From Bradyrhizobium campsiandrae (GTDB lineage Bacteria; Pseudomonadota; Alphaproteobacteria; Rhizobiales; Xanthobacteraceae), in the NCBI RefSeq assembly GCF_014529705.1, contig NZ_JAANIH010000072.1:1-43391 (forward strand): a DNA stretch of 43,391 bases, in the 5' to 3' direction. Shown here piece by piece: positions 15,515 to 23,314 of this stretch. The translations under genes and the position numbers were made by a program. Below the pieces are notes generated by a model. That model ran no database searches and was not told where the DNA came from. It saw nothing but the letters and a program-made list of their open reading frames with translations. The stretch's first letter is position 1; each line of letters opens with the position of its first letter.

Positions 15515-18500
15515 TCAAAACGCCACGCTCAGCCCGCCCGAGACCTGGTTTATGTGCGCGTGCGTGCGCGCTTCGCCGCGCCAGCGGACAAAGCCTGACA
15601 TCCAGTTGGTCAGCGAGGCATAGAGGCCGGCATCGGCATAGACGCCGGCACCGCCGGCGGGCGCGGTCTGCGCCAGGGCGCCCGCGGTGAAGATTTGCGC
15701 ATCGAGCGAGGTCACCGGCGCGGTCTGATACAGGAAGCCGCCGGCCAGCGTGGCGGTCAGCTTGATGCCGCGTTCGGTCGTCATGGTACGCGCGACGGCC
15801 GGACCGAGGGTGAAGCGGAAACGATCGGTCCATTGTCGCGGCACCCGCAGCGCGAAACCCAAAGGCGAGTTCACGCTCGTGCCGTCGAACAGCATATGCG
15901 TGAACGCGGCGGTCGCCGTGGGCGCGATCTGGAACCCCCGGTAGTCGAAGCTGTAGGCGATCGAGGTGCCGCCGAGCAGGCTGGTGGCGCTGCCGTTCTG
16001 GTTGGTGATGCTGCCGGTCTCGAACTCATGATGCAGGGCGATGTTGCTGACGGCGAGGCCGCCATAGAGCGCGGCCTGCAGACGGCCGACGGTGCGCTTG
16101 CCATAGGCGGCGATCACGACATTGTCGCCGCTGCCCGAGCCGTTGCCGCTGGCATCGGTGTGGGAGTAGGAGGCGAGCGCGCCGAACAGCTGGCCGGGCT
16201 TCACCTCGCCTTCGAGACCGGCAATGAAGCCCGAGATGCTCGCCGAGCCGCCGGTGATGCCGGCCGAGGTGCTGGTCATGTTGGACTGATAGAACACCGA
16301 GCTCCACCAGTGCTCGGAGCTGATGGCCGGCGTGTTGGCATCGCGCGGCGCGCTGCTGGTCGCGGCCGGCGCCGCCATGCTGGCATAGGCCGACGAGAAA
16401 CTCCGGCCGACGTCGTTGACCGAGAAGGAGAGATTGTTGAAGCCCGGCGCAACCGCCCCGCCGAGCAGATGGTCCTGCAGCGCTTCATGAAATACGTCGA
16501 CGGCGTCGAGCGCATGTCCGACGCCGCGCGCCTCGTTGGCGGCGGAGAGCCCCGACAGCACCGGGCCGAGCTGCGAGGGTGGCAGCTGGTAGAGCGCATT
16601 GAACGCGCTCTGCAGCGCCGTGTCGGAGGAGATGGTGCCGGCGGCCGGCCGCAACCGATCGAGCGCCGCACCGGCGCTCTGCTGGTTGGCGTTCCAGGCC
16701 GAGCCTGCCGGCGCCAGCGCGTAGGCCGCGGGCGTCGTGATCAGGTCGACATAGGTGGCTCCGATCAGCGTGTCCATGCGCAGATTTGAGGACAAGCCGC
16801 TGGCGCTGAGATCGACGCCGGAAAACTGGCCGCTGACCCCGCCGCTGGCGCTCGCAATCAGGAATTGCTGCCCGAGCGCCGGGGTGAAATTGTTGTTGCC
16901 GCCGGTGATGCCGCGAAAAGAGGGCTGCAATGTTCCGCCGAGCGTGAGCGCGGCACCGTTGACGATGAGCTGGGAATAGCTGCCGGCGCCGCCACTCGTT
17001 GCGGCTCCGTCGATGGCGATGCGCAGCGTCGCAGTCGAGCTCAGCGTCACCGCGCCGGTGAAGGTGAGGGCACCAGGCGCGGGCATGCCTTGCGACAGCG
17101 TTCCTGGCGACAGCATTCCTGGCGAGAGCGTGCCGGCCACCGTGGTCGGCGCGGCGATCTGTCCGACGCCGCCGAGCGTGGCACCCTGCGCAACCTGAAG
17201 CGACGCGGCGTTCAGGGCGCCATCGACCGCCAGACCACCGGCTCCGACCGTGAACGACTGGAAGATCCCGGCACTCTCCAGCGCCAACAGCCCTGACCCG
17301 GTCTTGGTCACCGGTCCCTGCGCCGCCCACAGCCCGTTCGCGGTCAGCGTCGCGCCGACCGCGACATCGACGCTGCCGCCGCTCGAGCCGAACACCACGG
17401 TGCGACCACTCGAGAAGGAGGCCGTGGCGCGCCAGGTGCCGCCATTGATGCCAACCTGGCCGGCGGAGTTGCCGAGCGCGCCGTCGGAGCCGGTCGCCAG
17501 CACGCCGCCATAGATGAACGTGCCGCCGAGATAGCTGTTGCTCCCCGTCAGCGTCAGCGTCGCCGGGCCGATCTTGTTCAACGCGCCCGGCCCCGAGACG
17601 GTCCCGGACCAGGTGGAATCGGCCTCGGCATCGAAGGTGCCGTCGGCAGCGAGCGTGACGTTGCGCGCCGAGCTCAGTTTCGCATTGGTCTGCAGCACGC
17701 CGCCATTGAAGGTGATGCCGCCCTGCGGCGCGCCGAGATTGGCGTCGGCCGCGATCGCAACGATGCCCGCATCGATGATGGTGCCGCCGGTATAGCTGGC
17801 ACTGCCGCTGAGCGTCAGCGTGCCCGTGCCGAACTTCTCCAGCGGCCTGTTGCCTGTCAGCAGCGAGACGTCGGGCGCGGAATCGTTGTTGGCCTTGCCG
17901 AACCACAGCGCGCTCGCCTGGGAATAATGACTGGTCACGTCGTAGAGGACGTAGGCGCCGCGGCCATAGAGCGCGACCACCAGTGTATCGATGTCCGAAT
18001 AATAGTTCAGTCCATAGGCGACGGCGTTGGGCAGGCTGCTCCCCAGGCTGGTCCACTGCACGTTGGTCGCGAATGGCGCGAGGGTCGAGATCACCGACCC
18101 CTGCGAGCCGTCGATGGTGGTGCCACCCACGAGCAGCGCACGCACGCCGTTGATGGCGCCGCCGGTGTAACTGTCCGCGACGTAGGCAAGGCCGGCGGGA
18201 TTGGAGAAATTGGCCGGCAGCGTGAGGGTGCGCAGCGTGGCGCCGGTGTCGTTGCTGGCGTAGACGTTATGAATGTCGGTGATGAAGAATTTGTGCTCGG
18301 TGAGCGGATCGAACATCACCCCGATCGGATTGCCGGCGCTGTTGGTCGCGACCTGGTCGCTGTAGGACGCAAGCAGGTTGTGCGAGACGTCGACGGGCGT
18401 GCCGGCATTGGCCTGCGCCTGCGTGCGCAGGAATACGCCGTAGCCGCCGCCAAAGAGATTTCCGCCTGCGAGGATGGCATCCGGCGCATCATGCGTGCCA

Positions 18501-20518
18501 TAGGCGATCTTCTCGCTCCACGCGTTGCTGGCAAAGAGATTGCTGTTGGACGCGGGGCCGCCGGGACCGGCGCCGGCGGTGATGTCGGTGAGGTCGATGC
18601 TGCCGGACAATGCGGTGCCCGGATCGGTCCAGGTGTAGAGCCGGCCCGACCTGAACAGCAGCTTGGTCGGGTCCACGGCATTGACCGCCGCGACAATGCC
18701 GGTGGCACCACCCTCATAGGTCTGATACCCCGTGCCACCCGTGCCGGCGATGTTGATGTCAAGCATGTTGGGGGGTGTCGCCGACGACAGATTCTGGTCG
18801 GCGAAGACGCGCGCCAGCCGCGGGTCGTCGCCCGTGGCGTACATGATGGACGCCCCGCTTCGCTTGTAGTTGACGGCGACCGAGAACCCGTCGCCGCCCA
18901 CCACGTTCTGCCAGGGCGTGCCGGTCTTGGTCTGTCCCAGCGTCGTGGGGGCCGAGAACGCGGCGCCATTGTCCTGCATCGCCACGCCGAGCCGTCCGGT
19001 CTTCGGGTCCATCACCGCCTGGTAGGCCTCGATGGCGCGGATCGGACTGCCGTTAGACGCCGCGCCGCCCAGTGCGCTCCAGGCTGCGTTGGCGTTCCCC
19101 GGATTGTTGAGCACATAGACGCCGCCGTCATTGGTGGCGAGCAAGCCGCCCTGCGAATTGATGACCAGCGAACGGGTGTCCGGATGCGGCGAGGAGTTCA
19201 GGGTTGGGAAGACCACCGGCGTGTAGGTCGCGGCGTTGGTCGACGCGTTGTAGTCGACGCGAACGATGGTGGCGCTCTCGTCGCTGGCGCCGGTGAGAAA
19301 ATCGCCGCTGCCGGCGATATAGGCGACGCCCTTCTGCTTGGGGTCGGCCACCAGGGCAAAATGCAGATTGGCCTGGGTGTTGCCCTCGAGGCCGCAGCCG
19401 GTCGCACAGTCGGGCGGCGAGGCCAGATAGGCTTCGCCGAGATTGTACCAGGTCGGCGTCTGGCCGGGCGCGAATTGTGGCGTGTAAAACACCACGATCG
19501 GCTGGTAGCTGTTCTGCTTGGCGACCGCGACGAACAGGGAATCGTTCGGCCCAGCGGCGATCTTCATGTTGGCGGTGTTGCCGCCGAACCCGCCGGAGAA
19601 AACCAGGTTGCTCGCATTGGCCGAGTTGGTGCCCTGGACTGACGTGCCGGGTCCGAGCAGCAGATGCCAATTGGCTCCGGCGTCATTGCTGTAGAAGATG
19701 CCGTTGTCGGGCCGGTAATTGAAGCCGTCGCGCGCGGCGAACAACACCGTGCTGTTGCCGCTCGTGGCGCTGATCAGGCTGGTCACTTCGGTGTTGAAGC
19801 CCGGCACCAGGGTGAAGGTCTGCCCATAATCGACGCTGCGGTAGAGGCCGCCCGCCTGCGTGGTCGAATCGTGCCCCTGCGAGCCCGCCGCCGCGACCAG
19901 GACCACGTTGCCCATCGCGATGATGTTCTTGATCGAGGCAGGGGCGCTGTCGGTGAGCTGGTTACCGGACGAATTGAGATAGTAATTCTGGATACCGGTG
20001 GGCGTCATGGCCTGCCACGTGGCGCCGCCGTCGACCGATTTGAGCAGCCTGGTCTGCGGCGCATCGTTCACGCCTCCCGCGCTGTAATAGCCGCTCGCCG
20101 CATACATCGTCTTGCCGTCGAGGGCGTCGATGGTGATCGCCCCGATCGCGAGCGTCGGCTGATGATCGGTGGTCGGCGTCCAGGTCACGCCGCCATTGGT
20201 TGTCTTCCAGATTCCGCCGGAGGTGGTCGCGGCCCAATAGGTGTTCGGATCGGTCGGACTTTGCAGGATGACGTTGACGGCGCCGTAGACGGGATTGCCT
20301 TGCGCAGACATGCCGTAGACGAGCGTATTGCTGGTCAGGATTCCGGGCGAGGGCGCAGCGGTGTTGGTCGAGGTGAAAGGCCCGACCTCGATCCACTGGG
20401 CGCGGGAGGCAGCCGGCAGCAGCGCGAACGCCAGCGACAAGGCCGCAAGCAGCGCGACCGCCAACGACCGGACAGCCGGCTGCGCCGGCCTCGACGCGCC
20501 ACCCCCACACTCACGCAC
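15515..20518 (-). CDS. Giant autotransporter with Asp-box (BNR) propeller passenger
   Basis: About 1,667 residues from GTG 20518, which has GGAG 6 bp upstream and gives a normal signal peptide (VRSLAVALLAALSLAFALLPAASRA). The frame stays open back to 20752, but those 78 residues are not secretion-like. The first half (about 20400-18000) is rich in Asp-box motifs: TTNGGVTW, SVDGGATW, SVDYGQTF, SNDAGANW and the weaker SNDTGATL, as in BNR/sialidase, sortilin-VPS10 or GH74 propellers. Two autotransporter-associated strand repeats follow (GTGTLTLSGSASYTGGT, ATLTLTGSNSYLGGTF; 17850-17500), then a C-terminal barrel of about 270 residues (16325-15518) ending VSGGLSVAF, with terminal Phe. It is a type V surface or secreted protein. 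Enzyme activity is unproven; glycan or adhesion roles are possible. Confidence 0.88.
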   Translation of the reverse strand: MRECGGGASRPAQPAVRSLAVALLAALSLAFALLPAASRAQWIEVGPFTSTNTAAPSPGILTSNTLVYGMSAQGNPVYGAVNVILQSPTDPNTYWAATTSGGIWKTTNGGVTWTPTTDHQPTLAIGAITIDALDGKTMYAASGYYSAGGVNDAPQTRLLKSVDGGATWQAMTPTGIQNYYLNSSGNQLTDSAPASIKNIIAMGNVVLVAAAGSQGHDSTTQAGGLYRSVDYGQTFTLVPGFNTEVTSLISATSGNSTVLFAARDGFNYRPDNGIFYSNDAGANWHLLLGPGTSVQGTNSANASNLVFSGGFGGNTANMKIAAGPNDSLFVAVAKQNSYQPIVVFYTPQFAPGQTPTWYNLGEAYLASPPDCATGCGLEGNTQANLHFALVADPKQKGVAYIAGSGDFLTGASDESATIVRVDYNASTNAATYTPVVFPTLNSSPHPDTRSLVINSQGGLLATNDGGVYVLNNPGNANAAWSALGGAASNGSPIRAIEAYQAVMDPKTGRLGVAMQDNGAAFSAPTTLGQTKTGTPWQNVVGGDGFSVAVNYKRSGASIMYATGDDPRLARVFADQNLSSATPPNMLDINIAGTGGTGYQTYEGGATGIVAAVNAVDPTKLLFRSGRLYTWTDPGTALSGSIDLTDITAGAGPGGPASNSNLFASNAWSEKIAYGTHDAPDAILAGGNLFGGGYGVFLRTQAQANAGTPVDVSHNLLASYSDQVATNSAGNPIGVMFDPLTEHKFFITDIHNVYASNDTGATLRTLTLPANFSNPAGLAYVADSYTGGAINGVRALLVGGTTIDGSQGSVISTLAPFATNVQWTSLGSSLPNAVAYGLNYYSDIDTLVVALYGRGAYVLYDVTSHYSQASALWFGKANNDSAPDVSLLTGNRPLEKFGTGTLTLSGSASYTGGTIIDAGIVAIAADANLGAPQGGITFNGGVLQTNAKLSSARNVTLAADGTFDAEADSTWSGTVSGPGALNKIGPATLTLTGSNSYLGGTFIYGGVLATGSDGALGNSAGQVGINGGTWRATASFSSGRTVVFGSSGGSVDVAVGATLTANGLWAAQGPVTKTGSGLLALESAGIFQSFTVGAGGLAVDGALNAASLQVAQGATLGGVGQIAAPTTVAGTLSPGMLSPGTLSQGMPAPGALTFTGAVTLSSTATLRIAIDGAATSGGAGSYSQLIVNGAALTLGGTLQPSFRGITGGNNNFTPALGQQFLIASASGGVSGQFSGVDLSASGLSSNLRMDTLIGATYVDLITTPAAYALAPAGSAWNANQQSAGAALDRLRPAAGTISSDTALQSAFNALYQLPPSQLGPVLSGLSAANEARGVGHALDAVDVFHEALQDHLLGGAVAPGFNNLSFSVNDVGRSFSSAYASMAAPAATSSAPRDANTPAISSEHWWSSVFYQSNMTSTSAGITGGSASISGFIAGLEGEVKPGQLFGALASYSHTDASGNGSGSGDNVVIAAYGKRTVGRLQAALYGGLAVSNIALHHEFETGSITNQNGSATSLLGGTSIAYSFDYRGFQIAPTATAAFTHMLFDGTSVNSPLGFALRVPRQWTDRFRFTLGPAVARTMTTERGIKLTATLAGGFLYQTAPVTSLDAQIFTAGALAQTAPAGGAGVYADAGLYASLTNWMSGFVRWRGEARTHAHINQVSGGLSVAF
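17084..17128 (-). repeat. Three tandem 15-bp units inside the autotransporter gene
   Basis: Three in-frame 15-bp repeats (17114-17128, 17099-17113, 17084-17098) encode LSPGM-LSPGT-LSQGM in the linker between the strand repeats and the barrel. The first two differ at only two bases. Such a run can gain or lose units by slippage without a frameshift. Confidence 0.8.
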
Positions 20519-20755
20519 GACACACTCCGAACCGACGATCCGCCGATCACGCAACCTAGTCCGTTGGTTCGACAGCCTTGTGAAGGCAGTCCGCCATCCC
20601 AACGCAACTTCGCGACGAACCGCCGGAGAGTAGGTTGACGTCGCCCCGCGGTCCAGTTCCACGGTCCGAACCGGCCGAACGAAGGTCGTCCGGCGTTGCC
20701 GACTTGCAACATCTTTGATTGAGCTCGCCGAAGCGCGTCCGGCGAAGGACACAGA

Positions 20756-21334
20756 TCAATGGCGCCGGATACGCTTGCGCCCTGTGATCATGGCGCGGAT
20801 CAGGTTCTCGCGCTGAAGCAGGGCCATTCCCACCACGCCGGCGACATGCAGCACGACCAGGATCATGACGGCGTCGGACGCGTAGGCGTGGGTGTCCTCG
20901 ATCCACCAGATGCCGAAGAAGGCGACCGTCACCGACAGCGCGCCCGTGATCGCCGAGACGGCGAGCGACAGCAGCAGCGCCACCAGCATCAAGGTGCCGG
21001 CGGGATTGAGGCCGATGTAGCGCCCAGTGATGCCGCGACGCAGATTCCAGAGATAGGACGGCGCAGCGCGAAGCCTGATTCCGATCATGCGAAAGCGCGA
21101 ATAGCGGCTGCCGCAAAAGCCCCAGGCCAGGCGGAAGACGAGCAGCGCGAGAACTGCATAACCGACGATACGGTGAAGCCTGTCATAGACGGTCGGCGTG
21201 AACCATGCGGCCAGCACGCACGCCGCGAGCGACCAGTGCCAAAGCCGCAACGGAAGGTCCCAGACCGCGACCGTGCGGTCGGCGGGGGTCCGACCGGACA
21301 CCCCGCGCACATCCGGCACCGCTTCGTCGTTCAA
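20756..21334 (-). CDS. Cytochrome b561-type membrane protein (Ni/Fe-hydrogenase cytochrome b family)
   Basis: A 192-residue inner-membrane protein with four TM segments. It starts with the family motif VWDLPLRLWHWSLAACV, whose His is a heme ligand; DRLHRIVGYAVLALLVFRLAWG (split over TM2) and EDTHAYASDAVMILVVLHVAG give further ligand His residues. The family binds two b hemes and passes electrons between the quinone pool and periplasmic partners. It follows the PepSY gene (33 bp gap) and precedes the autotransporter on the same strand. Cytochrome b genes of this kind often sit beside PepSY proteins or di-heme cytochromes, where the cytochrome b is the membrane donor. What it serves here is unknown. 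Confidence 0.88.
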   Translation of the reverse strand: MNDEAVPDVRGVSGRTPADRTVAVWDLPLRLWHWSLAACVLAAWFTPTVYDRLHRIVGYAVLALLVFRLAWGFCGSRYSRFRMIGIRLRAAPSYLWNLRRGITGRYIGLNPAGTLMLVALLLSLAVSAITGALSVTVAFFGIWWIEDTHAYASDAVMILVVLHVAGVVGMALLQRENLIRAMITGRKRIRRH

Positions 21335-21366
21335 GACGGGACCACCCTCACATCTTGGCGCGCGCC

Positions 21367-21645
21367 TTACTTGGCGATCGTGTGCTTCAGGCTGAGATCT
21401 TCCGGGCTGTAGAACAGCTCGAAGAGCTTGCCGTCCTTGACGCCGTAGACCTCATAACACGAGCCTTCGATCTTGGAGCGACGCACTTCATAGCCTGCTG
21501 CCTTGGCCTTAGCCTCGGCATCGCCCGCCGGCTTCCACGACGCCTTGTCGAGCTTGGTGCAATCCTTGAAACCGTCGGCCATCGCCGTCGACCCCATACC
21601 GATCCCGACCGTCAATGCGATGGCAAGAACACGAATGACTCTCAC
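21367..21645 (-). CDS. Small periplasmic PepSY-domain protein
   Basis: A 92-residue protein with a clear signal peptide (VIRVLAIALTVGIGMGSTAMA), leaving a mature part of about 69 residues. The pattern AKAAGYEVRRSKIEGSCYEVYGVKDGK with a final acidic/aromatic strand (LFELFYSPEDL) is PepSY-like. Two cysteines (in DCTKL and GSCYE) could form a disulfide in the periplasm. PepSY domains are thought to inhibit or bind other proteins or metals, but the role of this stand-alone form is not known. ATG 21645 has AAGGAG (21658-21653) 7 bp upstream. It is the first gene of a probable PepSY, cytochrome b, autotransporter operon. Confidence 0.8.
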   Translation of the reverse strand: MRVIRVLAIALTVGIGMGSTAMADGFKDCTKLDKASWKPAGDAEAKAKAAGYEVRRSKIEGSCYEVYGVKDGKLFELFYSPEDLSLKHTIAK

Positions 21646-21734
21646 AGATATCTCCTTCTCTATCGTGTGCGCGACGCGCGGGCCGAAGGAAGCAAAGCAC
21701 GACGTGAAGTCAATCGGGTCCGGATCATGGTGGC

Positions 21735-21751
21735 GTTAGAGATATTCTAAC
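21735..21751. promoter_or_regulatory. Inverted repeat GTTAGA-N5-TCTAAC upstream of the PepSY operon
   Basis: A perfect 6-bp inverted repeat, with GGC/GCC extending the symmetry on the outside, lies 90 bp before the PepSY start in an otherwise featureless 205-bp gap. Position and form suit an operator or activator site; no regulator is assigned. Confidence 0.4.
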
Positions 21752-21850
21752 CGTCGCCAAAACATCAGCGCGCTCCGAGTGCAACGCGCGTTCGGCGGCG
21801 TGATGCGGCCTTAAGCCTCACGGATCCAACCGCACGCTTTCGGGCGGCAT

Positions 21851-22201
21851 TCAGTAGCCGGCCACCGCCATCGCCACGACGACGCTGAGCATCACCCAGC
21901 CAAAGTGCCGGCCGCGCGTCGCCCATGCGTTGGCGACGGCGGAGAAGCCGAATACGCCGACCATGGTGACGACGATCCAGTGGCGTGCGAGTGCCGAATC
22001 CATCGAGGGCGCCGCAATCAGCAGCACGCCGCAACCGATCCAGGCCACCGTGGAGGCCTGCCAGACCAGGCGGATCAGGGTGCGAAGCCGCGGCGGCTCG
22101 ATGGTGGCGCGGGGAAACACCTTGGCCTCGCCGAGATAGCCGTGGATGAGGGCGACGACGATGGCGAGGAGCCCGGCGCCCTGCAGCAAGAGATCACGCA
22201 T
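21851..22201 (-). CDS. Small four-TM membrane protein controlled by the divergent TetR
   Basis: A 116-residue hydrophobic protein with about four membrane segments (LLLQGAGLLAIVVALIHGYLG; TVAWIGCGVLLIAA; HWIVVTMVGVFGFSAVANA; WVMLSVVVAMAVAGY) and a His in the first segment followed by GE. I do not know its function; similar small proteins are annotated only as hypothetical or membrane proteins. An upstream ATG at 22213 lies inside an operator, whereas ATG 22201 has GGAG 6 bp before it, so 22201 is chosen. It is divergent from the TetR gene, with two operator-like palindromes between them, so it is almost certainly that regulator's target. Confidence 0.7.
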   Translation of the reverse strand: MRDLLLQGAGLLAIVVALIHGYLGEAKVFPRATIEPPRLRTLIRLVWQASTVAWIGCGVLLIAAPSMDSALARHWIVVTMVGVFGFSAVANAWATRGRHFGWVMLSVVVAMAVAGY

Positions 22202-22209
22202 CAAGGACT

Positions 22210-22270
22210 CCATACAGATATGTATGGTGGGATAGACGCTGGCCAGGCGCCTGTCAATACACTAGTGTAT
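22210..22270. promoter_or_regulatory. Two TetR-type operators in the divergent promoter
   Basis: CCATACA-GATA-TGTATGG (22210-22227, perfect 7-bp arms) and ATACACT/AGTGTAT (22257-22270, a perfect 14-bp palindrome extended by a G beyond TGTAT) share the core ATACA...TGTATGG. One lies just upstream of the membrane-protein ribosome site; the other overlaps the first possible TetR start codon at 22269. This is the usual arrangement for an autoregulating TetR repressor with a divergent target. Confidence 0.75.
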
Positions 22271-22823
22271 GGCCAGGATTTCGGAACCTGACATGACCGA
22301 GCAGCTCTCCGCCGATGACTGGATCAGCCAGGGCATCAAGGCGCTCACCAAAAGCGGTTTTACCGCGCTGAAGGCCGAACCCCTGGCGAAAGCCATGGGC
22401 GTCTCCCGCGGCAGCTTTTACTGGCATTTCGCCGATCTCGGCGCGTTCCACACCGCCGTGCTGAGGCGCTGGCGCGAGATCGCGGCCGAGGAGATCATTG
22501 TCGGTGTCGAGGCGGACAGCGACGAGCCGCTGAAGGCGCTGCTGCGCAGGACCTTCGGCGCCCGGCTCGACCTGGAACGGGCGGTGCGTAACTGGGCCGC
22601 GTTCGATCCGGCGGCGCAGGCGGCCGTCCGTGCCATCGACCGCCGCCGGCTCGACTATATCGAGGCGCTGCTGGCGCGGCGCGGACTCCCCTCGGCCACC
22701 GCGCAGGCGCGCGCGCAGATCCTGTACTGGACGTTTCTGGGCTTCGCGTTGTCGGCGGCGCCGGTACCGGCGGCGCGGCTGCAGGGCCTGCTCGACGAGA
22801 TCATGCGGATGCTGTCTGAGTAG
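22269..22823 (+). CDS. TetR/AcrR family transcriptional regulator
   Basis: A 184-residue regulator. The N-terminal helix-turn-helix (about residues 16-62) reads WISQGIKALTKSGFTALKAEPLAKAMGVSRGSFYWHFAD, of which GVSRGSFYWHF is the standard TetR recognition helix. The C-terminal ligand and dimer domain is helical and unassigned. ATG 22269 lies inside the palindrome at 22257-22270; ATG 22293 is a possible alternative that would move the start out of the operator. Neither has a strong Shine-Dalgarno site, so a leaderless message is possible. It probably represses itself and the divergent small membrane protein gene. The inducer is unknown. Confidence 0.9.
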   Translation: MARISEPDMTEQLSADDWISQGIKALTKSGFTALKAEPLAKAMGVSRGSFYWHFADLGAFHTAVLRRWREIAAEEIIVGVEADSDEPLKALLRRTFGARLDLERAVRNWAAFDPAAQAAVRAIDRRRLDYIEALLARRGLPSATAQARAQILYWTFLGFALSAAPVPAARLQGLLDEIMRMLSE

Positions 22824-22883
22824 CCCGCGATGGGCTGGCGGGATTTTCTGTGCTAGAGGGCAGCCGACTGCCGGAGATCCCTC

Positions 22884-23081
22884 ATGAACGCCCCCACCGA
22901 ACGTCCCGAAAACAGCGTCGATCCGAAACTGCTGGAGATCCTGGTCTGCCCGCTGACCAAGGGCCCGCTGGAATTCGACGCAGGCAAGCAGGAGCTGATC
23001 TCGCGCAGCGCGAGGCTTGCTTATCCGATCCGCGACGGCATCCCGATCATGCTGCCGGAAGAGGCGCGGAAGATCGATTGA
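22884..23081 (+). CDS. Trm112 family protein (UPF0434/YcaR)
   Basis: A 65-residue protein. DPKLLEILVCPLTKGPLEFD is the Trm112/UPF0434 signature, and LAYPIRDGIPIMLPEEAR closes the small zinc-ribbon-like fold. Only one Cys of the zinc site is kept, as is common in the bacterial family. In eukaryotes and archaea Trm112 activates methyltransferases; the bacterial role is unsettled. It follows TetR by 60 bp, but probably belongs by ancestry with the LON-domain gene now 7.4 kb upstream. A dispersed palindromic repeat follows it. Confidence 0.93.
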   Translation: MNAPTERPENSVDPKLLEILVCPLTKGPLEFDAGKQELISRSARLAYPIRDGIPIMLPEEARKID

Positions 23082-23121
23082 GGATGGCTGTTGTCGCGCG
23101 ATGACCGCGCGACAATTTTCT

Positions 23122-23302
23122 CTGTCATCCCGGACAAGCGAAAGCGCAGATCCGGGATCCATAACCACAGGGAGTGGTCGTGGGGCGAGTTGGTCACTCC
23201 GAATCTTCGCAAAACTTTTGCTGCGGCGTATGGGTCCCGGATCAGCGCGCGCGACCGGACAACGCTGCGCGTTGCCGGGGGCGCGCTTGTCCGGGACGAC
23301 AG
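23122..23302. repeat. Dispersed intergenic palindromic repeat, full copy B
   Basis: It carries the same blocks as 8831-8983: GGGATCCATAACCACAGGGAG and TATGGGTCCCGGATC as core, ending CTTGTCCGGGACGACAGT. An inner insertion (GCGCGCGCGACCGGACAACG) makes it longer, and its left outer block (TCATCCCGGACAAGCG) is itself the mirror of the right one. It fills the gap between two convergent genes. Confidence 0.8.
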
Positions 23303-23314
23303 TGGGGCGCGTGG

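Noticed and set aside
17927..19642. Plus-strand open frame of 571 codons opposite the autotransporter
   Set aside because: It lacks domain motifs and has shadow-type composition; the minus strand codes a signal peptide, Asp-boxes and a barrel.
20519..20752. N-terminal extension of the autotransporter from GTG 20752
   Set aside because: It would place the signal peptide 78 residues inside the protein; GTG 20518 has a better ribosome site.
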